This document shows, piece after piece, positions 8,176 through 17,116 of a DNA stretch of 37,915 nucleotides; positions within the stretch are counted from its first letter, which is position 1, and the number at the start of each line of letters is the position of its first letter. Source of the DNA: Rubrivivax sp. SCN 71-131. Lineage in GTDB: Bacteria; Pseudomonadota; Gammaproteobacteria; Burkholderiales; Burkholderiaceae_C. The notes under the pieces are model-generated. The model was not told where the DNA came from. It worked only from the letters and a program-made list of their open reading frames with translations, and made no database searches. Where the stretch lies: the NCBI GenBank assembly GCA_001724995.1, contig MEFD01000035.1, positions 1-37,915 of the forward strand, read 5' to 3'. The translations under genes were made by a program, and so were the position numbers.

Positions 8176-10398
8176 ATGGACGACGCGGGCATCGGACTCG
8201 AACTGGTCGGCTACGGCGTCGCCGCGCTCGCCTACGCCGGACTTGGCGCCTACCTGATCCGGCGCGGCAGCGCGGCCGAGCCGGGCACCCGCCTGCCGTG
8301 GACGGTGATGTTCGCAGTCGGCGCCAGCCTCGCCTGGGCCCTGGCGGGCGCCTGGAATCAGCTCTCCGTCTACACGGCGCCGAGCTACGCCCTGGCGCTG
8401 GCCGACGTGCTGCGCTACGTTGCCTGGCTGGCGGTGCTGCTGGCCCTGCTGCGGCCCGATGTCGCACGCGCGCCCGCGCCTGCCGCGCCTCCCGAAGCTC
8501 CCGAGACCCCCGAGACTTCGGCCTCCGAGGATGCCGGGGTGAGGGCACCCGCCCCCGGGCCGGGCCGCGTGGCGGCGGGCGCGGATTCGCGCGCCCTGGT
8601 GCAGCGCCTGGGCGCGCTGGTCGTGCTGGTGGCGCTGGTCGGCGTCCTCGTCGTCGCGCTGCGCGTGCGCGACGGCCAGTACGAGGCCGACGCCTCGCGT
8701 CCCTACCTGCTGCTGCTGCTGGGCCTGCCGGTGCTCGGCCTGCTGCTGGTCGAGCAGGTCTTTCGCAACCTCGGCGACGACCAGCGCTGGGCCGCGCGGC
8801 CGGTGGTCGTCGGCCTGGCCGCCCTGTGCGCCTTCGACATCTATCTCTTCGCCGAAGGCGCGCTGCTCGGCCGGCTCGACGCCGACGTGCTGGCGATCCG
8901 GCCGCTGGCGCACCTGGCGCCGGTGCCGCTGCTCTTCATCGCCGCGCGCCGACGCGCCGACTGGGTGCGCGGCATCCAGGTCTCGCGGCGCGCGGTGTTC
9001 TATTCCACCTCGCTGCTGCTGGCCGGGGGCTACCTGCTCTTCCTCTCGGCCGTGGGCTACTACGTGCGCTACTTCGGCGGCGACTGGGGGCGCGCGCTGC
9101 AGCTGGCGCTGCTCTTCCTCGGCCTCGTGGCGATGGTCATGCTGGTGCTCTCGGCCTCGCTGCGCGCGCGCGTGCGGGTCTTCATCGGCAAGCACTTCTA
9201 CAGCTACCGCTACGACTACCGCGAGGAGTGGCTGGCCTTCACCGCCATGCTCGCCTCCGACACCGCGCCGCACGAGGTCGGCGTGCGCGTGGTGCGCGGC
9301 CTGGCCAACATCGTCGAGTGCCCGGCGGGCAGCCTGTGGACGCACCACGACGACGGGCGCACCTACCGCCAGGCGGTGCGCTGGAACACCGCGCAGCGCG
9401 CGGAACGCCTGCCCGCGGACGCCCCGCTGGCGCGCTTCCTCGACGAGAAGGCCTGGATCGTCGACCTGCACGAGTTCGCGCGCCGGCCGCAGGCCTACGA
9501 CGCGCTCGAGCTGCCCGACTGGCTGCGCGGTGACGAGCGCGCCTGGGCGATCGTGCCGCTGCACGCGGGCACGCAGCTGCTGGGCTTCGTCGTGCTCGCG
9601 CCGCCGCGCACGCCGGTGGAGCTGAACTGGGAGACGCGCGACCTGCTGAAGACCGCCAGCCGCCAGGCCGCGGGCTACCTGGCGCAGATGCGCGCCACCG
9701 AGGCGCTGCTGGAGGCGCGCAAGTTTGACGCCTTCAACCGCATGTCGGCCTTCGTCGTGCACGACCTCAAGAACATCGTCACCCAGCTCTCGCTGATGAT
9801 GAAGAACGCGCGCCGCCTGCGCGACAACCCGGAGTTCCAGGAGGACATGCTGGCCACCGTCGAGAGCTCGCTCGAGAAGATGCGCCGCATGATGCTGCAG
9901 CTGCGCGAGGGCGTGGCACCCCCCGGCGGTGCCCGCGGCGTGGCCATGCGCCCGCTGATGCACAAGCTGCAGGCGATGGCGCGCCAGCGCGGGCGCGAGA
10001 TCGAGCTCGAGATCGCGCAGGATCTCTCCACGCGCGGCCACGAGGAGCGCCTGGAGCGCGTGCTCGGCCACCTCGTGCAGAACGCACTGGACGCCACGCC
10101 CGCCTCGGGCAGAGTATGGGTGCATGCAGCGCGCGCCAGCGGCCAGCTGCGCGTCGAGGTCGGCGATACGGGACAAGGCATGAGCGAGGAGTTCGTCCGA
10201 ACGCGGCTGTTCAAGCCGTTTTCCAGCACCAAGGGCAGCGGCATGGGCATCGGCAGCTACGAGAGCGCACAGTACATCCGCGAGCTCGGCGGCAGCCTCG
10301 AAGTCGACAGCCGCGAGGGCCACGGCACCGTGCTCACCGTGCTGCTGCCGCTGCTCGAAGTCGGCCAGGCCGCCGAACTGCCGGTGTCGGCGTCATGA
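8176..10398 (+). CDS. prsK: PrsK, PEP-CTERM/XrtA-system sensor histidine kinase
   Basis: A 740-residue membrane histidine kinase (TIGR02916 type). The N-terminal third is a set of about eight to ten hydrophobic segments interrupted by an Ala/Pro-rich linker (about residues 96-130). A GAF-like region follows (about 335-500). The phosphoacceptor is His529 in VVHDLKNIV. The ATPase domain shows the N box at QNALDATP (Asn636) and glycine boxes DTGQGMS and KGSGMGIGSY. It should phosphorylate PrsR, whose ATG overlaps its stop codon (ATGA), so the pair is translationally coupled. The signal sensed is unknown. Family knowledge: PrsK/PrsR pairs occur almost only in genomes with exosortase and PEP-CTERM proteins. 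Confidence 0.92.
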   Translation: MDDAGIGLELVGYGVAALAYAGLGAYLIRRGSAAEPGTRLPWTVMFAVGASLAWALAGAWNQLSVYTAPSYALALADVLRYVAWLAVLLALLRPDVARAPAPAAPPEAPETPETSASEDAGVRAPAPGPGRVAAGADSRALVQRLGALVVLVALVGVLVVALRVRDGQYEADASRPYLLLLLGLPVLGLLLVEQVFRNLGDDQRWAARPVVVGLAALCAFDIYLFAEGALLGRLDADVLAIRPLAHLAPVPLLFIAARRRADWVRGIQVSRRAVFYSTSLLLAGGYLLFLSAVGYYVRYFGGDWGRALQLALLFLGLVAMVMLVLSASLRARVRVFIGKHFYSYRYDYREEWLAFTAMLASDTAPHEVGVRVVRGLANIVECPAGSLWTHHDDGRTYRQAVRWNTAQRAERLPADAPLARFLDEKAWIVDLHEFARRPQAYDALELPDWLRGDERAWAIVPLHAGTQLLGFVVLAPPRTPVELNWETRDLLKTASRQAAGYLAQMRATEALLEARKFDAFNRMSAFVVHDLKNIVTQLSLMMKNARRLRDNPEFQEDMLATVESSLEKMRRMMLQLREGVAPPGGARGVAMRPLMHKLQAMARQRGREIELEIAQDLSTRGHEERLERVLGHLVQNALDATPASGRVWVHAARASGQLRVEVGDTGQGMSEEFVRTRLFKPFSSTKGSGMGIGSYESAQYIRELGGSLEVDSREGHGTVLTVLLPLLEVGQAAELPVSAS

Positions 10399-11798
10399 GT
10401 GCGGGCGACCTGCCGCCGCTGCTCATCGTCGAGGACGACCTCGCGCTGCAGAAGCAGATCAAGTGGTCGCTCGACCAGTTCGAGTGCGTCACGGCGAGCG
10501 ACCGCGAATCGGCCCTGGCCGCCTACCGCCGCCACCGTCCGGCGGTGGTGACGATGGACCTGGGCCTGCCGCCCGACGCCGACGGCACCAGCGAGGGCTT
10601 CAAGCTGCTCGACCAGCTGCTCGAGCAGGACGCCGACCTGAAGCTCATCGTCCTCACCGGACAAAACGACCGCGCCAACGCCCTGCGCGCGGTCTCGCAG
10701 GGCGCCTACGACTTCTTCGCCAAGCCCTTCGAGCCCGAGCTGCTGACGCTGACCATCGAGCGTGCCTACCGCGTCTGGGAGCTGCAGCGCGAGAACCGTC
10801 GCCTGCAGGCCCTGCAGCCCAGCGGCGCCATCGCCGGGCTCATCACGCGCGACCCGGAGATGCTGAAGATCTCGCGCCTCGTCGAGCGCGTGGCCGGCAG
10901 CGACGCCACCGTCATGCTGCTGGGCGAGAGCGGTACCGGCAAGGAGGTGCTGGCGCAGGGGCTGCACCAGGCGAGCCGGCGCAGCGGCAAGTTCGTCGCC
11001 ATCAACTGCGCCGCCATTCCCGAGGCGCTGCTGGAAAGCGAGCTCTTCGGCTACGAGAAGGGCGCCTTCACGGGGGCGGCCAAGACCACCGTCGGCAAGA
11101 TCGAGACCGCCCACGGCGGCACGCTGATGCTCGACGAGATCGGCGACCTGCCGCACCCGCTGCAGGCCAAGCTGCTGCGCTTCCTGCAGGAGCGCACCAT
11201 CGAGCGCGTCGGCGGCCGCCAGGAGATCGCCGTCGACGTGCGCGTCGTCTGCGCCACGCACCAGGACCTGCCCGCGCTCATCAAGGCGCAGCGCTTTCGC
11301 GAGGACCTCTACTACCGCCTCGCCGAGATCGTCGTGCACATCCCCGCCCTGCGCGAGCGCCAGGGCGACGCGCTGCTGCTGGCGCAGGCCTTCCTCAAGC
11401 GCTTTGCCCAGGAGCAGCGGCGCACGCTCGTCTTCGGCGACGACGCCATGGCCGCCATCGAGCGCAGCCCCTGGCCGGGCAACGTGCGCCAGCTGCTCAA
11501 CGCCGTGAAGCGCGCGTCGATCATGGCCGATGGCAACCGGGTGACGGCGGAAGACGTCGGGCTGGACGCTGGCGCCGGCGAGGGCAACGCCGCCGACGCG
11601 GCGCAGGCCGGCGCCGGCGAAAACCTGGACCTGCGCCTGGCGCGCGAGGCTGCCGAGCGCAGGGTCATCCTCGCGGCGCTCGCGCGCTCCGCCGGCAACA
11701 TGGCGAAGGCGGCCGAACTGCTCGGCGTGAGCCGGCCCACGCTTTACGATCTGATGGCGCGGCTCTCGATCCGGCAGCAGGTCGAGACCAGCGCCTGA
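10395..11798 (+). CDS. prsR: PrsR, sigma-54-dependent response regulator of the PEP-CTERM system
   Basis: A 467-residue NtrC-type activator (TIGR02915 type) in three parts. The receiver domain (about 8-125) has phosphoacceptor Asp55 in [10 protein letters not shown] and Lys in FAKPFEP. The AAA+ domain has Walker A GESGTGKE starting near residue 177 and the RpoN-contacting loop GAFTGA at 223-228, with a Walker B region LMLDEIGDL. The C-terminal Fis-type helix-turn-helix is [16 protein letters not shown]. The intact GAFTGA loop means it should open sigma-54 promoters. A good candidate target is the PEP-CTERM gene 3 kb downstream. The true start is the ATG at 10395, coupled to prsK; the frame is open further upstream inside prsK. 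Confidence 0.94.
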   Translation: MSAGDLPPLLIVEDDLALQKQIKWSLDQFECVTASDRESALAAYRRHRPAVVTMDLGLPPDADGTSEGFKLLDQLLEQDADLKLIVLTGQNDRANALRAVSQGAYDFFAKPFEPELLTLTIERAYRVWELQRENRRLQALQPSGAIAGLITRDPEMLKISRLVERVAGSDATVMLLGESGTGKEVLAQGLHQASRRSGKFVAINCAAIPEALLESELFGYEKGAFTGAAKTTVGKIETAHGGTLMLDEIGDLPHPLQAKLLRFLQERTIERVGGRQEIAVDVRVVCATHQDLPALIKAQRFREDLYYRLAEIVVHIPALRERQGDALLLAQAFLKRFAQEQRRTLVFGDDAMAAIERSPWPGNVRQLLNAVKRASIMADGNRVTAEDVGLDAGAGEGNAADAAQAGAGENLDLRLAREAAERRVILAALARSAGNMAKAAELLGVSRPTLYDLMARLSIRQQVETSA

Positions 11799-11851
11799 GA
11801 GCCCCGCGCGTACGCATGACGGCCGGCGACGCGCCCGGCCGGGAGGCATGA

Positions 11852-14635
11852 ATGACCCTTCTTTCGACACCCACGAGCCGGGCGGTCGCTGCCGTGCTCC
11901 TTTCGCTGGCCGTGGTGGCTTGCGGCGACAAGACGCCGCCCGATCCCCGGCAGGCCGCCCGCGAGGCGATCGACCGCGGCGACCTGCGCGAAGCCACGGT
12001 GCGCCTGAAGTCGGCCATCCAGGGCGCGCCGCAGTCGGGCGAGCTGCGCCACCTGATGGGTTCGGTGCTGCTCGCGCAAGGCGATGTCGGCGGCGCGATC
12101 GTCGAACTGCGCAAGGCGGCCGAGCTGGGTGACGCCTCCGAGGCCGGCACCGCCGACCTGGCGCGGGCGCTGGTCGCCGCCGGGCGCTACAAGGAGGTCG
12201 TCGACGCCTACGCCGCCACGACGTTGACCGAAGCGACGGCGCAGGCCGAACTCCGGGTCGCCGTGGCCGCGGCCTGGTTGGGTCTGCGTGCGGCCGACAA
12301 GGCCCGGGCCGAGGCGCTGGCCGCGCTCGCGGCGGTGCCCGACTTCGGCCCGGCGCTGCTGGTGCAGAGCCGGCTGGCCGCCAGCGAGAACCGTCTGGAC
12401 GAGGCGCTTGCGCTGGCCGAGCGCGCGGCGGCCGGCGCGCCGCGTGCGGGAGATGCGCAGCTCTTTCGCGCCTTGCTGCTCATGCGGGGCAAGCACGACG
12501 TGCAGGCGGCCACCGCGGCGTTCGAGGCGGCGGCCAAGGACAGGGAGTCCGAGCTCGCCGCGCGCGTCTGGCTGGTGCAGCTGCATGTCCAGGGGCAGAA
12601 GCTGGCGCTGGCCAAGGAGCAACTGGTCCAGTTGCAGAAGGCCTATCCGAGCCACCCCAGCACGGTGTTCTCGGCGGCCGTCGTCGCCTACGCCGAGCGC
12701 GACTACGCCAAGGCCGACGCCCTGACCGAGAGCCTGCTCAAGCTCGCGCCCGACAGTACCCCGCTGCTCGTGCTCTCGGGCGCCATCCACCTGCGCCGGG
12801 GCGAGCTGGCCAGCGCCGAATCCAGGCTCGGGCGCGTCGTGCAGACGGTCGAGCACGCAGCCGACGCGCGCCGGCTGCTCGGCGAGACCTATCTGCGCAT
12901 GGGTCAGCCGGGCAAGGCCTTGGCGGCGCTCGAGCCCCTGGTCGACCGGCGCGCCGATGCGGGTGCCCTGACGCTGGCCGCGCAGGCCCATCTGCAGAAG
13001 GGCGAACCCGGCGAGGCCGAGGACTTGTTCGCCGCCGCCGCCAGGCTCAAGCCCGACGATGTGCAGATCCGCACCTCGCTGGCGCTGATCGATCTCGGCA
13101 AGGGCAGGCCCGAAGCGGCCTTCACGGCGCTGCAGCAACTGGCCGAGCGCGATGCCGGCACGACGGCCGATCTCGCCCTGATCAGCGCCCACCTGCGGCG
13201 CGGCGAACATGAACCCGCGCTCGAGGCCATCGCCCGCCTGGAGAAGAAGCTGCCCGGCACCGCCATGCCCCTGCATCTGCGCGGCCTGGCCCTGCTCGGC
13301 AAGGGCGACCAGGACGGCGCCCGACGCGCCTTCGAGGCCGCTCTGGCAGCCGACTCCGGCCATTACGCCGCCACCGCGGCGCTGGTGGCGCTCGACATGG
13401 CGCAGGGCGCCAGCGACACGGCGCAGGCGCGGCTCGAAGCCGTGCTCGCACGCACGCCGGGCAACGCCGCGGCGCGCATGGCGCTGGTCGACGTGCTGCG
13501 CGCCCGCGGCGCCGCGCCGGAGGCGATCGAGGCGGCGATCGACCAGGCCATCCGCCTCAACCCGACGGAGCCGGCACCCTATCTCGCCAAGATCGCGCAT
13601 TCCGGCAAGCAGCGCGGGGCCAAGGAGGCCGCCGCGGCGGCCCAGGTCGCGCTCTCGGTGCTGCCGGCCAACCCGCAGATCCTCGACGCGGCGGGGCAGG
13701 CGCTGGCCGCGGCAGGCGACCACCAGCAGGCGCTGTCGGTCTTCAATCGCCTGCTGGCCGCGGCGCCGCGGTCGGCGCAGCCGTATCTGCGCCTGGCCGA
13801 CCTGCACGCGCGGCGGGGCCTGTCGGCCGAGGCGGCGGCCATGCTGGGGCGGGCGTTCGAGATCGCACCGCAGTCGCCGGAGATCCAGCGCCGGCTGCTG
13901 GAGCGGGCGGCGCGCACGCGGGACTACAAGGCGGTGCTCGCCGCCGCGAAGTCGCTGCAGCGCAGCGCCCCGCAAAGCGCGGCCGGCTTCCTGCTGGAGG
14001 GGGCGGCCGAGGCCTCGCGCAAGGCGTGGCCGGCGGCGCTGGCCGCACAGCAGGCCGCGCTCGACAAGCCCGACGCGCGCGGCGAAGCCGAGCGCGCCTA
14101 CTACGCCACGCTCGGGCGCGCCGGGCAGGCGCAGAAGGCGGAGCGCTTCGCCGCCGACTGGCTGGCCCAGCATCCGCGCGAGGTGCACCTGCGCGGCCTG
14201 CTCGGCAGCGAGGCCCTGGCCGCCGGCCGCAAGGCGCAGGCTGAGCGCTGGTTCCGCGAGATCGTCGAAATCGAGCCGCGCAGCCTGCCGGCGCTGAACA
14301 ACCTCGCCTGGCTCCTGGCCGAGCGCGGGGATGCGCAGGCGGTGCCGACGGCCGAGCGTGCGCTCGCGCTGGCGCCGAATCGGCCCGAAGTGCTCGACAC
14401 GATGGCCAGGGCGCTGGAGTCGCGCCAGGAGCTTGCGCAGGCCATCGACTACCAGAAGCGCGCGGTGCAGGCCGGGGCCGGGCGACCGGACCTGCGGGTC
14501 AGGCTGGTTCGTCTCCTGGTCAAGCATGGCGACAAGGCGCAGGCGCGCGGCGAACTCGATCGCCTGGTCGCCGAGGGCGGCGCGGGCCTCGATCCTGCGG
14601 CCCTGAAGGCGCTCGAAGCCGAGGTCGCGCGCTAG
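11852..14635 (+). CDS. prsT: PrsT, TPR-repeat lipoprotein of the XrtA/PEP-CTERM system
   Basis: A 927-residue protein of TIGR02917 type. A lipoprotein signal peptide ends in LAVVAC, giving a lipidated Cys at about residue 25, followed by GDKTPPD. The rest is almost entirely helical tetratricopeptide repeats, roughly twenty or more, seen as recurrent A-x-x-x-Y/L-x-x-x-L-x-x-x-P spacing (for example LAEMADLHARRGL-like and NNLAWLLAERGD helices). Large TPR lipoproteins near polysaccharide export genes typically scaffold synthase or export complexes across the periplasm; the specific partner here is unknown. GGGAGG lies upstream of the ATG at 11852. A second ATG at 11848 is in another frame. It follows prsR by about 50 bases and is probably cotranscribed. 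Confidence 0.92.
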   Translation: MTLLSTPTSRAVAAVLLSLAVVACGDKTPPDPRQAAREAIDRGDLREATVRLKSAIQGAPQSGELRHLMGSVLLAQGDVGGAIVELRKAAELGDASEAGTADLARALVAAGRYKEVVDAYAATTLTEATAQAELRVAVAAAWLGLRAADKARAEALAALAAVPDFGPALLVQSRLAASENRLDEALALAERAAAGAPRAGDAQLFRALLLMRGKHDVQAATAAFEAAAKDRESELAARVWLVQLHVQGQKLALAKEQLVQLQKAYPSHPSTVFSAAVVAYAERDYAKADALTESLLKLAPDSTPLLVLSGAIHLRRGELASAESRLGRVVQTVEHAADARRLLGETYLRMGQPGKALAALEPLVDRRADAGALTLAAQAHLQKGEPGEAEDLFAAAARLKPDDVQIRTSLALIDLGKGRPEAAFTALQQLAERDAGTTADLALISAHLRRGEHEPALEAIARLEKKLPGTAMPLHLRGLALLGKGDQDGARRAFEAALAADSGHYAATAALVALDMAQGASDTAQARLEAVLARTPGNAAARMALVDVLRARGAAPEAIEAAIDQAIRLNPTEPAPYLAKIAHSGKQRGAKEAAAAAQVALSVLPANPQILDAAGQALAAAGDHQQALSVFNRLLAAAPRSAQPYLRLADLHARRGLSAEAAAMLGRAFEIAPQSPEIQRRLLERAARTRDYKAVLAAAKSLQRSAPQSAAGFLLEGAAEASRKAWPAALAAQQAALDKPDARGEAERAYYATLGRAGQAQKAERFAADWLAQHPREVHLRGLLGSEALAAGRKAQAERWFREIVEIEPRSLPALNNLAWLLAERGDAQAVPTAERALALAPNRPEVLDTMARALESRQELAQAIDYQKRAVQAGAGRPDLRVRLVRLLVKHGDKAQARGELDRLVAEGGAGLDPAALKALEAEVAR

Positions 14636-14664
14636 CGTGCTGCCCGATCCAGTCCCTCCGAGAG

Positions 14665-14716
14665 TGTCGAAAAATCTTACGCTTCGGGTCGATGTTCGGT
14701 CGCTGTAGATCGTAAG
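14665..14716. promoter_or_regulatory. Candidate PrsR enhancer: dyad upstream of the PEP-CTERM sigma-54 promoter
   Basis: An A-rich box TGTCGAAAAATCTTACG (14665-14681) ends in CTTACG (14676-14681), which is mirrored by CGTAAG at 14711-14716. The centre is about 50 bases upstream of the -24 element, a reasonable position for an NtrC-type activator. Binding by PrsR is inferred from position and context. Confidence 0.4.
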
Positions 14717-14744
14717 TTGTTGATTTGCAATGATATCGTCGACC

Positions 14745-14760
14745 TGGCCTGTCATTTGCT
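14745..14760 (+). promoter_or_regulatory. Sigma-54 (-24/-12) promoter of the PEP-CTERM gene
   Basis: TGGC (14745-14748), seven bases, then TTGC (14756-14759) followed by T. The GG and GC dinucleotides are 10 bases apart, exactly as RpoN requires. Transcription would start near 14770, about 65 bases before the ATG. This links the gene to PrsR. Confidence 0.75.
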
Positions 14761-14835
14761 AACTCTTAGGCAAGCTCCTCGCCTTACGGCGTATTCCAGC
14801 GGGGGCTCGCAAAGCAACCTCTCAAAGGAAGGACC

Positions 14836-15621
14836 ATGAGACCTCTCTTCAAGCAACTCGGGCTGGCCCTCGCGATGGGCCTCGCCGCTGCCGCACCTGC
14901 AAGCGCTTCGGTCTTCTTCGACGACTTCACCGCGGCGCAGTCCGCCTTCGACGCCAGCACGAACGGCGCTGGCGAGTGGGGTTCGCAGGTCAATAGCGGC
15001 ATCATCTTCGGCGGCTCGCGCGAGGTGTACGCGTACAAGGCCGGGAATGCAGGGAGCGACGGCGTTGGCCAGCGCGTCGGCGTCACGGTCAATGACGGGC
15101 TGGCGTCCTTCTCTTCGGATGCCGACACCTATGGCTACGGCCTGATCCGCTGGGACGGCGCGGTTGAGAACGGTACCGCGACGGTGTTGTCGACCGCCGT
15201 GGACCCCACTGCCCCGATCTTCGCTGCCGACACCTCGAGCTCGCTCGGCAACCTGTTCGACTACGGCATCGGCTTCAACGTCAGCTACAGCTCGGACCAC
15301 GCGTTCGACATCACCATCCTCGTCTACACCGCGACCGGCGTGTTCGCCGCGGGGCAGCCGGTGTCGTCCACCGGTGACGCCTACGTCAGCGACACCATCC
15401 TGTTCAGCGAGTTCGCGCTCATCGGCGGTACCGGCACCATCGACGACTGGGCCGACACGCGCGCCGTGGAGGTGGTCTTCAACGGCATGCTGGTCAACGT
15501 CGGCCGGCTCGACATGGACTTCGCGCCTCCCACGGCGCTGGTTCCCGAGCCCGGCTCGATCGCCCTTGCCGGCCTCGCCCTGCTGGGTCTTGGCGCCGTG
15601 CGTCGCCGCAAGGCAAGCTGA
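14836..15621 (+). CDS. PEP-CTERM sorting-domain protein (probable XrtA substrate)
   Basis: A 261-residue secreted protein. The signal peptide covers about residues 1-25 (LALAMGLAAAAPASA). The mature part is rich in Ser, Thr, Asp, Gly and aromatics and contains no Cys, consistent with an extracellular beta-rich domain that I cannot assign. The C-terminus is a textbook PEP-CTERM tail: VPEPGS at 236-241, a hydrophobic helix, then RRRKAS. XrtA should cleave within this tail after export. GGAAGGA sits just upstream of the ATG. It has its own sigma-54 promoter and terminator, so it is a monocistronic regulated cargo gene next to the prsKRT block. Its role in the matrix is unknown. Confidence 0.93.
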   Translation: MRPLFKQLGLALAMGLAAAAPASASVFFDDFTAAQSAFDASTNGAGEWGSQVNSGIIFGGSREVYAYKAGNAGSDGVGQRVGVTVNDGLASFSSDADTYGYGLIRWDGAVENGTATVLSTAVDPTAPIFAADTSSSLGNLFDYGIGFNVSYSSDHAFDITILVYTATGVFAAGQPVSSTGDAYVSDTILFSEFALIGGTGTIDDWADTRAVEVVFNGMLVNVGRLDMDFAPPTALVPEPGSIALAGLALLGLGAVRRRKAS

Positions 15622-15662
15622 CGACCGCTCCCGCCCCTTCCGCGGGGCGGAGGACGTCAAGA

Positions 15663-15687
15663 AGCCCGGCCATGTGCCGGGCTTTTT
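15663..15687 (+). terminator. Rho-independent terminator of the PEP-CTERM gene
   Basis: Perfect 8-bp stem AGCCCGGC / GCCGGGCT with loop CATGT, running straight into five T, about 40 bases after the stop codon. Confidence 0.9.
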
Positions 15688-15870
15688 GTCGTGTGCGCGG
15701 CGCACGTCGGCGAGGTCTTGCCTATTGCCCGCTGTTCAAGCCGGATGCGAAGCGAAGTCGACCAGGCGGCATGCGGTCGTCATCGAAAAGGAGCAAGGCA
15801 ACGACTCGGCCCATGTTCCCGACTTGCCGGGCTGCGCCGCCGGGCTGCCGGTGCCTCCATCGCGCCGCGA

Positions 15871-15886
15871 TCGTATATTCTTACGA
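15871..15886. promoter_or_regulatory. Candidate vapBC operator
   Basis: TCGTA-N6-TACGA inverted repeat about 30 bases upstream of vapB, in an AT-rich patch (TATATT) that stands out from the GC-rich surroundings. VapB proteins usually repress their own operon through such sites. Confidence 0.45.
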
Positions 15887-15916
15887 AATGTTTATCGATA
15901 CGTTGACGGTACGAAA

Positions 15917-16129
15917 ATGACTGCGACAGCCACTCTCTCCAGCAAGTTCCAGATTTCCATCCCCAAGGCCGTGCGCGACGAGCAACACTGGCAGGCTGGG
16001 CAGGAGTTCGTGTTCATCCCCAAGGGCAAGGGCGTGCTGGTGATGCCCGTACCCGAGCTGGACGAACTGGCCGGCATCGCCAAGGGCGCGCGCAGGGAAG
16101 GCTATCGCGATCGTGAGGATCGCTACTGA
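15917..16129 (+). CDS. vapB: VapB-type antitoxin (AbrB/MazE swapped-hairpin fold)
   Basis: A 70-residue protein whose first 45 residues (TATLSSKFQISIPKAVRDEQ, then WQAGQEFVFIPKGKGVLVMPV) are the AbrB/MazE/SpoVT DNA-binding fold. The acidic and basic C-terminal tail would wrap the VapC active site. The ATG at 15917 is chosen because the fold begins there; the frame is open far upstream but without homology. Its stop overlaps the vapC start (ATGATG-type overlap at 16129), giving coupled translation of antitoxin before toxin. Confidence 0.85.
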   Translation: MTATATLSSKFQISIPKAVRDEQHWQAGQEFVFIPKGKGVLVMPVPELDELAGIAKGARREGYRDREDRY

Positions 16130-16518
16130 TGGCCGCTGCCCTGCGTGTGGTCGACACCTCGGCATGGATCGAATGGCTCATCGGCAGCGCGCTCGGTCGA
16201 ACGCTGGGCGCGCAGTTTCCGGACAAGCTGCAATGCATCGTGCCCACCATTGTGCAGCTCGAACTGTCGAAGTGGCTGGTGCGCGAAGTGGGCGAGGAGC
16301 GGGCCGACCCGGTGATCGCCTACACGCAGAAGTGCGTCGTGGTGCCGCTGGACACCCCCATCGCGCTGCTGGCGGCTGATCTGCACCGCGACTGCAAGCT
16401 GGCCACCGCCGACGCCATCGTCTATGCCACCGCAAGGCATCGAGGCGCCGAACTGCTCACCTGTGACGCCCATTTCGAGGGCCTGCCCGGCGTGGCGCTG
16501 TTCCCCAAGGCCGCATGA
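16129..16518 (+). CDS. vapC: VapC toxin (PIN-domain ribonuclease)
   Basis: A 129-residue PIN protein. The four metal-binding acidic positions are visible: Asp9 (VVDTSAW), Glu45 (QLELSKW), Asp95 (ATADAIVYATA) and Asp113 (LLTCDAHF). All are intact, so the RNase is probably active. VapC toxins cut tRNA or rRNA when freed from VapB. It is translationally coupled to vapB. This module and the following hipBA pair sit between the PEP-CTERM gene and the ABC operon and have no obvious role in EPS synthesis. Confidence 0.88.
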   Translation: MAAALRVVDTSAWIEWLIGSALGRTLGAQFPDKLQCIVPTIVQLELSKWLVREVGEERADPVIAYTQKCVVVPLDTPIALLAADLHRDCKLATADAIVYATARHRGAELLTCDAHFEGLPGVALFPKAA

Positions 16519-16665
16519 CATGTTCGCGAGGGGGGCCGGGCTCGGCCCTCTTCTGCCCTTGCGGGGGCGTTAGCCGCGCTGCGCGTACATGGCTTCCATC
16601 TCTCGAGCTTGCGACAGGCGCGCAAGGCGCCTTGCACCCTTGCGGATGGCATCCAAAGATCAAAG

Positions 16666-16705
16666 ATGTCATGAGTACCGCAGGTTTGCTAATATCTATG
16701 TCATG
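16666..16705 (+). promoter_or_regulatory. hipBA promoter/operator with ATGTCATG direct repeats
   Basis: ATGTCATG occurs at 16666-16673 and again at 16698-16705, 32 bases apart (about three helical turns). The second copy contains the hipB start codon. A TAATAT -10-like hexamer at 16690-16695 ends seven bases before the ATG, so transcription may begin at or next to the start codon, giving a leaderless message. No good -35 is visible. Confidence 0.4.
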
Positions 16706-17116
16706 CCAAAGCGGTCTCGAGCATTGATCGAACTGCCCCCTGCGGTGCGCTCACTGTTGCGCGAGCTGGGGGCCAACCTGTCCATCGCCCGCAAGCGGCG
16801 CAAGGAGTCGATCAAGGCCTGGGCCGGACGCATAGGCGTGTCCGAGCCGACCTTGGCGCGCATGGAGCAAGGCGACCCCGGCGTCGCTTTCGGCACGTAC
16901 GCCACCGCCCTCTGGATGATCGGCCGTGCCCAGGCCATCCCCGAGCTGGCAGCGCCGAACCTCGACCTTGGCGCACTCGAGAGCGAGGTGCGGGTCGCCA
17001 GGGAGCGGTCGGTGCGCTCTCCGCTCTCTCTCGAGGCGCGCATCAAGTCCGCTGGCGCGGCCAGGTCCGATCCGGCGGCGAGGCGGGCCGCAGCCAAATC
17101 TCCTGGAGCCTCCTGA
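16703..17116 (+). CDS. hipB: HipB-like antitoxin (Xre-family helix-turn-helix)
   Basis: A 137-residue protein with an Xre-type helix-turn-helix at about residues 20-80 (ELGANLSIARKRRKESIKAW, then GVSEPTLARMEQGDPGVAFG). The second half is a low-complexity tail rich in Ala, Arg and Ser that probably contacts HipA. The ATG at 16703 is preferred because the domain begins shortly after it; the frame extends upstream without homology. Its stop overlaps the hipA start, as in standard hipBA operons. It should repress the operon and neutralise the kinase. Confidence 0.82.
   Translation: MPKRSRALIELPPAVRSLLRELGANLSIARKRRKESIKAWAGRIGVSEPTLARMEQGDPGVAFGTYATALWMIGRAQAIPELAAPNLDLGALESEVRVARERSVRSPLSLEARIKSAGAARSDPAARRAAAKSPGAS

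Noticed and set aside
11744..14755. Open frame of about 1000 codons on the minus strand opposite prsT
   Set aside because: It is rich in Arg, Gly, Leu and Gln with no domain, and lies fully across the well-supported prsT frame. Long antisense frames are expected in DNA this GC-rich.
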